64,000 bases of DNA from Paenibacillus sp. Its GTDB lineage: Bacteria; Bacillota; Bacilli; Paenibacillales; NBRC-103111. A program made the position numbers and the translations under genes. The notes under the pieces were generated by a model. The model made no database searches. It was not told the DNA's origin and saw only the letters and a program-made list of their open reading frames with translations. Below are positions 1-7,430 of this stretch, in pieces (within the stretch, counting starts at the first letter, position 1; each line of letters starts with the position of its first letter). The stretch spans positions 1-64,000 of the forward strand of contig JAPSLM010000010.1 of assembly GCA_031180825.1 (NCBI GenBank). The letters run 5' to 3'.

Positions 1-128
1 CTTCCCTGCCCAGTACGAGCGTCTACGTCAATTGCACTCAAGCGGTTGAACCGCCGTATACCGAACGGTACGTACGGTGGTGTGGAAGGTCGGCTACTCA
101 ACTAATGGGTAGCCTCCTATCCGATCGT
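1..128 (+). mobile_element. 3' end of a group II intron (domains V and VI)
   Basis: Positions 51-80 fold as a group II domain V. A lower helix (51-58 with 73-80), an upper helix (59-62 with 67-70), a GAAC tetraloop (63-66) and the diagnostic two-base CG bulge (71-72) are all present. The catalytic-triad position reads CGC (53-55 region) instead of the usual AGC, a variant known in some bacterial introns. A domain VI-like hairpin follows (about 92-115, containing AACTAAT), so the 3' splice boundary is probably near 120-128. The body of the intron and any maturase gene lie outside the window. The exact 3' end is not certain. Confidence 0.6.
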
Positions 129-171
129 CTGACGGCTGTTTTCGCTCGTACTGCCGGTTCATGGGATCGGC

Positions 172-1044
172 TTACCGGCTCAAATAAGCTTCGAGCTCCT
201 GCCGGAGCTTCGTGCTGATTCCGGTCATCGGCAGGCGGAGAGCCTCCGAGGCGATAATGCCCTGATGGGCCAGAACCCACTTGACCGGCGCCGGGTTGGA
301 TTCCTGGAAGAGGAGCCGGATGAGCGGAAGCAGCTCTTCGAAGGTTTGTTTTGCTCCGTTCAAGTCTCCTTCGGCGAACCGCCGGTTCATCGCGACGAAC
401 GCATCCGGCACTACATTGGCGGCGGTCAGGATGCCGCCCTTGGCCCCGCAGCAAAGCATTGCATAGGAGTAGGAATCGTCGCCGCACAGCACCGGCTTGC
501 TGTTTAAGCGGGACAATTCGGTAAGCAGCTGAATGCCGCCGGAGCTGTCCTTCAAGCCGATCACTCCGTCCAGTTCCAGGACGGCTTCGGCCGTCTGCGC
601 CGTAAGCCCTACCCCGGTACGGGACGGGTTGTCGTAGGCGATGACAGGAACGCCGACCTCCGCCGCTTTGCGGAAATGGGCGGCGATGCCTTCCTGCGAC
701 GGGCGGTTATAGTAAGGGACGACGACAAGCACGGCGTCCGCGCCCAGCCGTCCCGCAAGCTCCGTTCGCTTCACGGTCGAAGCGGTATCGTTCGTTCCGG
801 TGCCGACGATCACCGGCAGTTTCCCGCCTGCTGCGTTCTTTGCGGCCCTTACCAATGCTTCGACTTCTTCCCAAGCAACCGTCGGCGATTCTCCTGTTGT
901 GCCATTCACGACGAGGCCATGGATGCCGCGATCCGCAAGCCAGCGAACATGCCGCTCGAAAGAAGTTAGATCCAGGGCGCCGTTGCTGTCGAACGGGGTG
1001 ACGATCGGGACGTAAACACCAGTTAGCTGCTCTTGGGTTAGCAT
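172..1044 (-). CDS. dapA: 4-hydroxy-tetrahydrodipicolinate synthase (DapA family)
   Basis: This is a 290-residue DHDPS/NAL-family TIM-barrel protein of normal family length. DapA condenses pyruvate with aspartate semialdehyde in the diaminopimelate/lysine pathway. Visible family motifs are NGTTGESPT near residue 47 (pyruvate-binding GTTGE), the YYNRP motif near residue 110 and the Schiff-base lysine in GLKDSSG near residue 165. The ATG is preceded by GGAGG with about 10 bases spacing. A LysR gene diverges upstream, so this copy may be regulated by it and may serve a catabolic or second-copy role; related family members (N-acetylneuraminate lyase, KDG aldolase types) cannot be excluded by eye. 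Confidence 0.88.
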   Translation of the reverse strand: MLTQEQLTGVYVPIVTPFDSNGALDLTSFERHVRWLADRGIHGLVVNGTTGESPTVAWEEVEALVRAAKNAAGGKLPVIVGTGTNDTASTVKRTELAGRLGADAVLVVVPYYNRPSQEGIAAHFRKAAEVGVPVIAYDNPSRTGVGLTAQTAEAVLELDGVIGLKDSSGGIQLLTELSRLNSKPVLCGDDSYSYAMLCCGAKGGILTAANVVPDAFVAMNRRFAEGDLNGAKQTFEELLPLIRLLFQESNPAPVKWVLAHQGIIASEALRLPMTGISTKLRQELEAYLSR

Positions 1045-1120
1045 TTTTTACATTCCTCCATGGGTTTGAATAATTGTTTTCTGGCTCTACTTTACCATGG
1101 TTTCAATCATCGGAGTTAGC

Positions 1121-1155
1121 TATAATAAGTGATAACGATCATCAATATTTTTGAT
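1121..1155 (+). promoter_or_regulatory. Promoter and LysR-type operator candidate between dapA and lysR
   Basis: A TATAAT -10 element lies at 1121-1126 on the plus strand. A dyad ATCAA-N5-TTGAT (1141-1155) sits just before the ribosome binding site of the LysR gene. LysR proteins usually bind such interrupted dyads in the divergent intergenic region and often repress themselves. No convincing -35 was found. Confidence 0.35.
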
Positions 1156-1174
1156 AATATGGAGGAAAGAGTAC

Positions 1175-2047
1175 ATGGAGCTGACATATCTCCAAACGTT
1201 CCGCGAGGTGGCCAAACGTCAAAGCTTTACCCGGGCGGCTGAGGAGCTTGGCTATGCGCAGTCCAGCGTCACGATGCAAATTCAGAAGCTGGAGCGGGAA
1301 TACGGCGTTTCCTTGTTCGAACGTCACGGCAGGCACCTTCGGCTTACGCCGCCCGGCGAAGTGCTGCTGAAGCTCGCCGTGCAGATGCTGGATTTGTATG
1401 CGCAGTCCAAAGAGATGGTCGGGAACCAGGTCGGCGGGACATTGACGATCGGCACCATCGATTCTTTGGCGGCCTACTATCTGCCTCCTTACTTGCAGCA
1501 GCTAAGGGAACGCTTCCCCGAATTGAACATCCACATCCAAGCGGAACGCGAGTCCTTAATCGTCAGTAAAGTAAAGGAGGGGGAGTTTGATATCGGCCTT
1601 CTGCTCGACGGCAAGCCGGTCGATCCGGCTCTTCGGTGCGAGACGATCCGGGAAGAGCCTCTGGTGCTGATCGCGCCGCCCGGCCATCCGCTCACGCGGT
1701 TACCCGGCGGAGTAAGCGTGGATCACCTGAACGGAGTCGAGCTGATCATGTCGGAGGAAAGCTGCAATTACCGGGGCATGTTCGAGAATGTGCTAAGAGC
1801 GCACAATATTTCGTTTCTCATCCGCTTTGAGCTGGGCAATCCGGAGGCGATCAAGCAGTGCGTGATGAACGGGCTCGGCGTGGCCCTTCTTCCCCAGATC
1901 GTCGTCGAAGAGGAGGTACGGCGGGGACGCCTTAAGGCGCTGCCTTTCGCCCATCCCGATATCCGGTTCGATCTGCAGCTGTTCGTCCACCCCAAGAAAT
2001 GGATGTCGCAGCCGCTGCTGGCGTTTATTCGTTTGCTGAAGCCATGA
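1175..2047 (+). CDS. LysR family transcriptional regulator
   Basis: The protein has 290 residues. The N-terminal winged helix-turn-helix spans about residues 1-60 (MELTYLQTFREVAKRQSFTR, then the AQSSVTMQIQKLE recognition region). The rest is a periplasmic-binding-like effector domain, LTIGTIDSLAAYYLPP onward. I placed the start at ATG 1175, seven bases or so after GGAGGAAAGA (1161-1170); an upstream in-frame TTG at 1151 has no ribosome binding site and would precede that Shine-Dalgarno. It diverges from dapA with a 130-base shared intergenic region, so dapA is the natural target candidate. The effector is unknown. Confidence 0.9.
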   Translation: MELTYLQTFREVAKRQSFTRAAEELGYAQSSVTMQIQKLEREYGVSLFERHGRHLRLTPPGEVLLKLAVQMLDLYAQSKEMVGNQVGGTLTIGTIDSLAAYYLPPYLQQLRERFPELNIHIQAERESLIVSKVKEGEFDIGLLLDGKPVDPALRCETIREEPLVLIAPPGHPLTRLPGGVSVDHLNGVELIMSEESCNYRGMFENVLRAHNISFLIRFELGNPEAIKQCVMNGLGVALLPQIVVEEEVRRGRLKALPFAHPDIRFDLQLFVHPKKWMSQPLLAFIRLLKP

Positions 2048-2086
2048 GTGGTATGTTTTTCCTGAAATCGCATCATAACGCCAAAA

Positions 2087-2111
2087 AAGGAGGTTCGCGG
2101 CGAACCCCCTT
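2087..2111 (-). terminator. Rho-independent terminator, minus polarity
   Basis: A 12-base-pair stem (2087-2098 with 2100-2111, essentially continuous) is followed on the minus strand by six Ts (2083-2088). One position is a G-U pair on the minus strand and an A-C mismatch on the plus strand, which supports minus polarity. It could still slow transcripts of the upstream LysR gene. Confidence 0.6.
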
Positions 2112-2133
2112 CCCGCATGCCTGCTTTTTTAAC

Positions 2134-2158
2134 AAAAAGCCCAGGCTGGAGCCCGGGC
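2134..2158 (-). terminator. Terminator after the YjcZ-like gene
   Basis: On the minus strand a GCCC..GGGC hairpin of about nine pairs with one G-U is followed by TTTTTG. It lies 13 bases after the stop of the small YjcZ-type gene. Confidence 0.6.
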
Positions 2159-2170
2159 CTTGTGCCCGAC

Positions 2171-2269
2171 TTAGATCCAGAAAGCACAAGATACGATTAC
2201 CAGCAAAATAAACAATACGAGGATTACGCCCGTAGAAGTAAATCCGCCAAACCCTTTTACGCAGCTCAT
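2171..2269 (-). CDS. YjcZ family small sporulation protein
   Basis: A 32-residue peptide begins MSCVKGFGGFTSTGVILVLF and continues with a hydrophobic helix ILLVIVSCAFWI. The FTSTGVILVLFILLVI core is shared with the second copy at 14662-14784 and is typical of YjcZ-family spore-associated membrane peptides. The ATG follows AAGGAGG with eight bases spacing, and a terminator follows the stop. Expression during sporulation is known for the family, not shown here. Confidence 0.8.
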   Translation of the reverse strand: MSCVKGFGGFTSTGVILVLFILLVIVSCAFWI

Positions 2270-2403
2270 ACATCCATCCTCCTTCCGTTTAACCTAGTAT
2301 ACCTTATGAGGGTCAACGGCCCTTTGATTGGGTGGGCGGGAAAATGTGCATTAGCGGAGAAGCCGAAGTACAGTACTGCACTCACTCTTACGAGTTGAAG
2401 AAC

Positions 2404-3630
2404 TTACCTGTCGCTCCAGTTCCACAATCTGACTTCGCCTACCCGCATATGCGTAATCCAAGGCTCCTCCCGCAGTTTCATCAGCTCCTTGACTGGACCT
2501 GTGACGACGGCGCCGTACAGCTTAACGCCGTTTTGTTCGATATATCCGATCGTACCGTCGATATCGATGAACGGGGCCGTTTGTTTAGCGATGGATTTAT
2601 AGGTTCTCAAGATGCGAAGCGTATTCAGAAAATTTTCGTTTCGGAGCTCCCCGTCCCCATACGCATTCAACGCGGGGTAGGAGCCGCTTTTCGTTACAAT
2701 TTTGCCGAACCAGCCCCACTTCTCCTCCTTGTAATGATCGGGCTTCAAATCGCTCTCATGCCAAACCGGCCAATAAGGAAACCCGACCGGATTCGGGACG
2801 ACGCCGGTATCGTCCCACCACGAGCCGGGACCGGTATCCGACGCGAACCATAGAGGCTGCAGGTTCTTTTTCTCGAACAGCGCAAGCAGAGCATCGGTGT
2901 CGAACAGCTCCCCGAACGACAAGTAAGCTTCGGCGACAGTGCCTTCGGGAAGCCTCTCCAGTGTCGTCCAATCTCCGCTGTCCCTGCGGCTTGCTTCCTT
3001 TCCGTCTCCTGCAGACGGCTTGAAATCGGGGTGGAAGAATTTATACTTCCCGCCATTGCCTTCGTCCAGCCATGAGACCTGCGGCGTCGACGCCATACCG
3101 AACAAAAAATTCACGGAGTAGTCTCCCGCGATTACATCGTCGTCGCCTACCCGTTTGTGCAGCTTTCCGATCAGATCCATCGTAAAAAAAGCGTTGCCCC
3201 GCCCACTTAGTCGAACGCTCATATTCGGACTTGAGACCGCTACCGCAGAAGTAACAACATCGCGATAGATCGCCATGCGATTCGGTTCCCCGTTTCCGTA
3301 ATAAATGCCAGTTATGACTGAGCTAACTACGGTGATGAGCAGCAGTACCGCTAGGACGGTTAACGTATTGACAAAACGTGCTTTCCATTTGCCTCTGCGG
3401 ATAATGCTTCGTTCCTTTTTGGCTTCTCGCAACTCGTCCCTCGTCACCCCGCTCCCGGTTATTTGCGTCGGCTCGCGACCTTTATCTCCGCCATCCATTA
3501 TCTCGTCCAACACGGCTTGGTATGCTTCCAGTCTGGCGATCTCCCGCTCCACCTCTTCCCGTTCGCCGTGCGGCAAAGTCCCTTCCGCATATCGCTTTAG
3601 CTTCTGTTTGAAATCTTCGCTCAAGCTCAT
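2404..3630 (-). CDS. Anti-sigma factor with Sigma_reg N- and C-terminal-like domains
   Basis: The protein has 408 residues. An N-terminal cytoplasmic part (about residues 1-95, MSLSEDFKQKLKRYAEGTLP) is followed by one transmembrane helix near residues 102-124 (FVNTLTVLAVLLLITVVSSV) and a large outside domain. The layout matches the anti-sigma regulators built of 'sigma factor regulator' N- and C-terminal domains. Its ATG overlaps the stop of the upstream sigma gene as ATGA (3627-3630), a sign of translational coupling and 1:1 expression. A longer reading frame exists upstream but only as a shadow of the sigma gene. By family logic it holds the sigma factor at the membrane until a cell-envelope signal releases it. 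Confidence 0.8.
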   Translation of the reverse strand: MSLSEDFKQKLKRYAEGTLPHGEREEVEREIARLEAYQAVLDEIMDGGDKGREPTQITGSGVTRDELREAKKERSIIRRGKWKARFVNTLTVLAVLLLITVVSSVITGIYYGNGEPNRMAIYRDVVTSAVAVSSPNMSVRLSGRGNAFFTMDLIGKLHKRVGDDDVIAGDYSVNFLFGMASTPQVSWLDEGNGGKYKFFHPDFKPSAGDGKEASRRDSGDWTTLERLPEGTVAEAYLSFGELFDTDALLALFEKKNLQPLWFASDTGPGSWWDDTGVVPNPVGFPYWPVWHESDLKPDHYKEEKWGWFGKIVTKSGSYPALNAYGDGELRNENFLNTLRILRTYKSIAKQTAPFIDIDGTIGYIEQNGVKLYGAVVTGPVKELMKLREEPWITHMRVGEVRLWNWSDR

Positions 3631-4121
3631 CCGTCCTTTCTTTCCGTTTCCCTCAAACGCTGTCTTGCCCTGAAAAGCAATATTTTGTAATGGGACAGGC
3701 TGATCCCCATCGTGTTTGACGCTTCTTGGTACGACAATTGTCCGAAGTCGAACAGCACCAGCGCCTGCCGCTGTTGTTCTGGAAGGCCCGCAAGCAATCG
3801 GCTGAGCTCGCTCCAACGTTCCGAGCGAAGAAGCGCATCCTCGGGCGTATCGGAATGACCCAGCCGCCTGAAAAACGAAGGCTCCTGCACGGTGCTGCGG
3901 CCTTCTTTACGCTTATGGTCCACGAATGCGTTATAGGCGACGCGAAACAGCCATGGCTTGACTTTATCCTCTTTACAATCCTCCAAGTATAAAAAAGCGC
4001 GATAAAAGGTTTCCTGCATTAAATCTTCAGCCGCATAATGATCACCGCACAGGGAGAGCAAATAACGGTAAACATCTTTTACATAGTGCCGGTAAATGGT
4101 ATCCAGGTTATTTTTTTTCAT
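3627..4121 (-). CDS. ECF-type RNA polymerase sigma factor
   Basis: The protein has 164 residues. Region 2 is seen around residues 10-75 (LCGDHYAAEDLMQETFYRAF, then KPWLFRVAYNAFVDHKRK, the -10 recognition part). Region 4 is at about residues 105-155 (LAGLPEQQRQALVLFDFGQL then a SYQEASNTMGISLSHYKILL helix-turn-helix). The size and two-region layout fit group IV sigma factors. It is the first gene of a two-gene operon with its anti-sigma, and an ECF-like promoter upstream suggests self-activation. The exact regulon is unknown. Confidence 0.9.
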   Translation of the reverse strand: MKKNNLDTIYRHYVKDVYRYLLSLCGDHYAAEDLMQETFYRAFLYLEDCKEDKVKPWLFRVAYNAFVDHKRKEGRSTVQEPSFFRRLGHSDTPEDALLRSERWSELSRLLAGLPEQQRQALVLFDFGQLSYQEASNTMGISLSHYKILLFRARQRLRETERKDG

Positions 4122-4142
4122 TCCCTCCCCCCTAAATTATCC

Positions 4143-4167
4143 ACGTTCGGGAACTCGAAAAGTTACG
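4143..4167 (-). promoter_or_regulatory. Possible ECF-type autoregulatory promoter
   Basis: On the minus strand CGTAAC (4167-4162) is followed after 16 bases by CGT (4145-4143), 22 bases or so before the sigma gene start. ECF promoters in Bacilli typically pair an AAC-containing -35 with a CGT-containing -10 at 16-17 bases. The match is short, so this is suggestive only. Confidence 0.4.
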
Positions 4168-4206
4168 GATCGTCCCGGCGGCCCGCAAGCAATCCTCTCT
4201 TAAATA

Positions 4207-4257
4207 AAAAAAGGTCTGTGGACAAACGGCCAGTGTAGTGAGACCGACCAATATCTA
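4207..4257 (-). terminator. Terminator-like hairpin at the end of the DinB transcript
   Basis: On the minus strand GTCTGT and ACAGAC arms enclose about 35 bases and are followed by a run of eight Ts (4205-4213 region). It starts at the stop codon of the short reading frame 4255-4392. Confidence 0.45.
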
Positions 4258-4392
4258 CAGACTAACAAAATATCCCTTTGGTTTCTTTTGAAAAAACGAC
4301 TTCCCCGCATCAAGTGAAATTCCCAACTTTTCGGCAATCTCGCCCATCAGCCTTTTCTTGTTCGTGGTTCTAGACTCGCGCTGGGGCGTCAC
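4255..4392 (-). CDS. Short unrecognised reading frame downstream of dinB
   Basis: A GTG-started frame encodes 45 residues, lysine-rich, with a segment LMGEIAEKLGISLDAGKSFF that looks like an amphipathic helix and reads as real protein. It begins 13 bases after the DinB stop and ends at the terminator-like hairpin. The ribosome binding site is weak (AAGGAT directly before GTG). It could be a small gene or the tail of a decayed one; I do not recognise the family. Confidence 0.35.
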   Translation of the reverse strand: MTPQRESRTTNKKRLMGEIAEKLGISLDAGKSFFQKKPKGYFVSL

Positions 4393-4405
4393 ATCCTTAG
4401 CCTTG

Positions 4406-4906
4406 TCAGATAAGCGGCTGCATCCCGCTTTCCAGCCAATCCTCCCGCGTCGGGCCGTAGATGTCCGGCACCCTGAGCCCGGCTTGGCGCATCAGGACGG
4501 TCATTTGGCCGCGGTGATGGATCTGATGCTGGATCAGCATCCGCAAGGTTAGGCCGTTCGGCCACATGTCTCCGTACATTTCCGTCGTCTCCGCCAGCTT
4601 GGCGTCTGTCCACCGGGTTTGGACGGCATGCGATGCCGCTTGCGAGGCATTTCGGTAAGCATCCGCGATGGCGGCCGCCGAGGTCGGCGCGTGCCGCTCG
4701 TCCCCGGCCGGTGCGAATTCCAGGCCGGTCCGCGACAGCATCCCATGGATCGACGTTGTCAGATGCCAGGCCAGCTGTCCGAGCGTCCGATGGTCCGGAG
4801 TAATCGCCTGATTCAGGGCTTCGTCGGTCAAGGCATCCATAACTTTCCGTGTCGCGTCGGCTTCATGCTGCCATTCGGCGATAAAATCGGCTATTTTGAT
4901 AAACAT
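4406..4906 (-). CDS. DinB family protein
   Basis: This 166-residue protein has the DinB/YfiT four-helix-bundle pattern. The metal-binding histidines are seen in RTLGQLAWHLTTS (about residue 48) and in MLIQHQIHHRGQM (about residues 131-139). Family members include thiol-dependent transferases and damage-induced proteins of unknown reaction. It lies 74 bases downstream of a WYL regulator on the same strand and is probably co-transcribed with it. The ATG at 4906 follows GGAGGAAATTCGAG. Confidence 0.88.
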   Translation of the reverse strand: MFIKIADFIAEWQHEADATRKVMDALTDEALNQAITPDHRTLGQLAWHLTTSIHGMLSRTGLEFAPAGDERHAPTSAAAIADAYRNASQAASHAVQTRWTDAKLAETTEMYGDMWPNGLTLRMLIQHQIHHRGQMTVLMRQAGLRVPDIYGPTREDWLESGMQPLI

Positions 4907-4980
4907 CTCGAATTTCCTCCCTGTGCTGACAATTTCGCGTTGCCTCTTTACATTAACATGGATTCCCTGACAGCCTTATG

Positions 4981-5922
4981 TCAGGGTTGCTCATAGAGCT
5001 GCGCGATGGCGAGCGCCTCCTCCCGTATCCGCCGGGCGACCGCTTCCGGCTCCAGCACCTTCACATCGGCGCCGTACGACAGCAGATGGGCGTACGTCCA
5101 GTGCGCATCCGGATGGGAAGCGCGAACGACGAGCGTCCCGTCCGGGCCGTACTCGATTTGCTCGGGCTTGTAAAAATCCTCTACCGGAACCCGGACTTTC
5201 GAGGTAAACTGCAGCACGAGGTTTATGGAATCGGGAGAGTCGCGCCGTATCCAGCGTTTATCCAATTCTTCCGCCGGCAGCCGGCGCCGTTCGAACGTTT
5301 CCGTTCCGGCCTGCAAATTCCGCATCCGCGACAGCCGGAATATCCGAAAATCTTCCCGCAGCCGGCAATAGCCGTACATGTACCACACGTAGCCTTTCAG
5401 CACTACGCTCATCGGTTCGCACAGACGCTCGGCCTGCTCTCCTTTCCCGTTCGTATACTCGAAGGCGGTAAGCCGGTTTTCCCGGATCGCTTGCCGCAGC
5501 GTTTCCAGCTTTTCTTTGTCGGCGGTGCCGTTCTTCCAGGGGTTCATATCGATAATGATCTGCTTGGATGCGTCCGTGACGCTTCCTTGCTCGGATTTCG
5601 CCAGAAGCGCGCCGACTTTGTCCAGCAGACTGCCGAAATGCCGGTCGTCCAAGGTGGTCTGCATGCCGCGCAGCGCGACGATGAGCGCCTGCAGCTCGTC
5701 GAAGGACAGAAGCTGACGGTCGAGCCGGTAGCGGTCCGTAATCTCGTAGCCGCCGGTCTGACCGGCGTAAGACACGATCGGAATCCCCGCTTGATTGATC
5801 GCCTCGATATCCCGGTATACCGTTCGCAGCGACACTTCGAAGCGCTCGGACAATTCCTTGGCGCTTACCCGTTTGCGGTTAAGCAGAAGCATAGTAATGG
5901 CCAGTAGCCGGTCGAGTTTCAT
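4981..5922 (-). CDS. YafY-type HTH/WYL-domain transcriptional regulator
   Basis: The protein has 313 residues. An N-terminal HTH_11 domain is clear (AITMLLLNRKRVSAKELSER, then VSLRTVYRDIEAINQAGIPI). A WYL domain lies at about residues 140-215, ending in the FRLSRMRNL strand, and a WCX-like C-terminal part follows. WYL domains bind ligands, often nucleic acid or DNA-damage related, and control the regulator. It probably forms an operon with the downstream dinB. The Shine-Dalgarno before ATG 5922 is weak. Confidence 0.9.
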   Translation of the reverse strand: MKLDRLLAITMLLLNRKRVSAKELSERFEVSLRTVYRDIEAINQAGIPIVSYAGQTGGYEITDRYRLDRQLLSFDELQALIVALRGMQTTLDDRHFGSLLDKVGALLAKSEQGSVTDASKQIIIDMNPWKNGTADKEKLETLRQAIRENRLTAFEYTNGKGEQAERLCEPMSVVLKGYVWYMYGYCRLREDFRIFRLSRMRNLQAGTETFERRRLPAEELDKRWIRRDSPDSINLVLQFTSKVRVPVEDFYKPEQIEYGPDGTLVVRASHPDAHWTYAHLLSYGADVKVLEPEAVARRIREEALAIAQLYEQP

Positions 5923-6050
5923 AAAAATGCAGCCGTCCTTTGTTCCCGACAGGATATCGGTTGGTGTTCATGCCTAATTCTCCGTACGGGCAGCCGAATC
6001 CTTTTTATCGAGGCGGCAAGTTGCTTTTTGAACATGGTTTCTTCTTATCC

Positions 6051-6080
6051 AAAGCAAAAGAGCGCCGTTAAGCGCTCTTT
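6051..6080 (-). terminator. Rho-independent terminator
   Basis: AAAGAGCGC (6057-6065) pairs with GCGCTCTTT (6072-6080) around a six-base loop. On the minus strand the stem continues into CTTTTGCTTT, which ends the transcript of the secreted protein gene at 6099-7223. Confidence 0.7.
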
Positions 6081-6098
6081 CTTGATCTATAGACGGAA

Positions 6099-7223
6099 TT
6101 AACGGATGGTGATCGTCCCGGCTTCGGACTTCACGTCCGCTTTCAGGATATCCGAGAAAAAGGCCAGCGGCACGTACATTTTGCCTTCGCTGTTGATCAC
6201 CGGGGCGGCGCCCAAAGCGACAGGAGCCATTTTGTTGATGACGTACTCGTCCTTGCCCGTCCGCACAACTGTCCACTGGGCCCCCTTCCGCAGCTCCGCG
6301 GCTTGCTCCTTGGCGTTCCATTTCAGCTCGTAGCCAAGGGCTTCGGCGACGATCCGCAAAGGCACGGTCACGGTGCCTTTGGCGTCCGTGTAAACGGCCG
6401 CATCGACGGTGGACAGCTCGCTGCCGTTCACGACAAGCTTGTGCGGGCGGCTGTCCGGTGTCTGCGCCTGATTCGGCAGCGGGATGACGAATTCGGGCAT
6501 GCCTGCGGCATAAGGCGCGATTTCGTATGGCCCGAAGACGATGACGGCGCTGCCTTGATGGATATAGAACGACTGCGTGTCGTCTATGCCTTCGAAGCCG
6601 TCTTTGAAATAATCATCGGGATGCTTCGCGATCTCGTCTTGGATATGCTTGTCGATCGTCTGCTTGTAGCCCGCGCCGAACAGGTCTTTCAGCTCGACCC
6701 GCTTTGCGGCGTCTTGATTCAGCACGTTGTATGTATCGGTGCGCGGCAAACCGTGGGCTCCTCCCGTATACGTATAGGTCGTCACGGCGATGGAGAACAT
6801 GCCCGCATCGGCTGCCCCGCCCCCGGCTTTCACTTCGTATTTTACGATGACCTCGTACGGTCTGAATTCGAAGCCCGATTTTTTGGCTTCGGCGGCGTCA
6901 TTTTCCGCTTGCTTCTTCAGCAGCTCCAAATCTTTCATCGCATGACGCTCCAGAATATCGTTCAACTGGTCTTGATACTTTTTATCTTTGAGCCCTTCGA
7001 TAACCGGGATGCTCAGGTCCGCGGAGTATTGGTCGGTCTTCTCTTGTACGGCTTTGGCCGATACTTTGACGGCATCCTGCTGAACGGCTGCGGAGATCGG
7101 CACGGCTTGGACGGGAACGCCCGCGGCGGAAATCTCGGCGCTTGCCCGGGAACCGGGGACGCCTGCGGCCAGCAGGCAAGCTCCTGCGATGCTGAGAGTC
7201 AATAATTTGAACGGTGTTTTCAT
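6099..7223 (-). CDS. Secreted protein with PdaC/DUF3298-like and copper amine oxidase N-like domains
   Basis: The protein has 374 residues. A signal peptide spans about residues 1-30 (KLLTLSIAGACLLAAGVPGS). The middle part, about 45-245, matches the DUF4163 plus DUF3298 arrangement of PdaC and RsiV outer domains (IPVIEGLKDKKYQDQLNDIL; VVTTYTYTGGAHGL-type strand; DLFGAGYKQTIDKHI). The last 90 residues resemble the copper amine oxidase N-terminal domain common in Paenibacillus envelope proteins (VPLRIVAEALGYELKWNAKE, MYVPLAFFSDILKADV). The start is ATG 7223 after a GGAGGGAC site. No deacetylase domain is present, so it is probably a wall-binding or sensory protein. Confidence 0.8.
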   Translation of the reverse strand: MKTPFKLLTLSIAGACLLAAGVPGSRASAEISAAGVPVQAVPISAAVQQDAVKVSAKAVQEKTDQYSADLSIPVIEGLKDKKYQDQLNDILERHAMKDLELLKKQAENDAAEAKKSGFEFRPYEVIVKYEVKAGGGAADAGMFSIAVTTYTYTGGAHGLPRTDTYNVLNQDAAKRVELKDLFGAGYKQTIDKHIQDEIAKHPDDYFKDGFEGIDDTQSFYIHQGSAVIVFGPYEIAPYAAGMPEFVIPLPNQAQTPDSRPHKLVVNGSELSTVDAAVYTDAKGTVTVPLRIVAEALGYELKWNAKEQAAELRKGAQWTVVRTGKDEYVINKMAPVALGAAPVINSEGKMYVPLAFFSDILKADVKSEAGTITIR

Positions 7224-7430
7224 AAAAGTCCCTCCTAGATGTAGATGGCTTGATGCTTTGATTATAGGACAGATGGCTTGCAAGAAAGTTACAATCAGGT
7301 TACAACTCCCGTGGACTCAATTTCGGTAGAGTATGGTTAGAAGTCTTTTTTTACTTTGATGCGGCCGTACCGGTTTATTACAATAAAAGGTACAGCAGTA
7401 TTGTCGGCTTTAAGAATGGGAGGAAAACAA

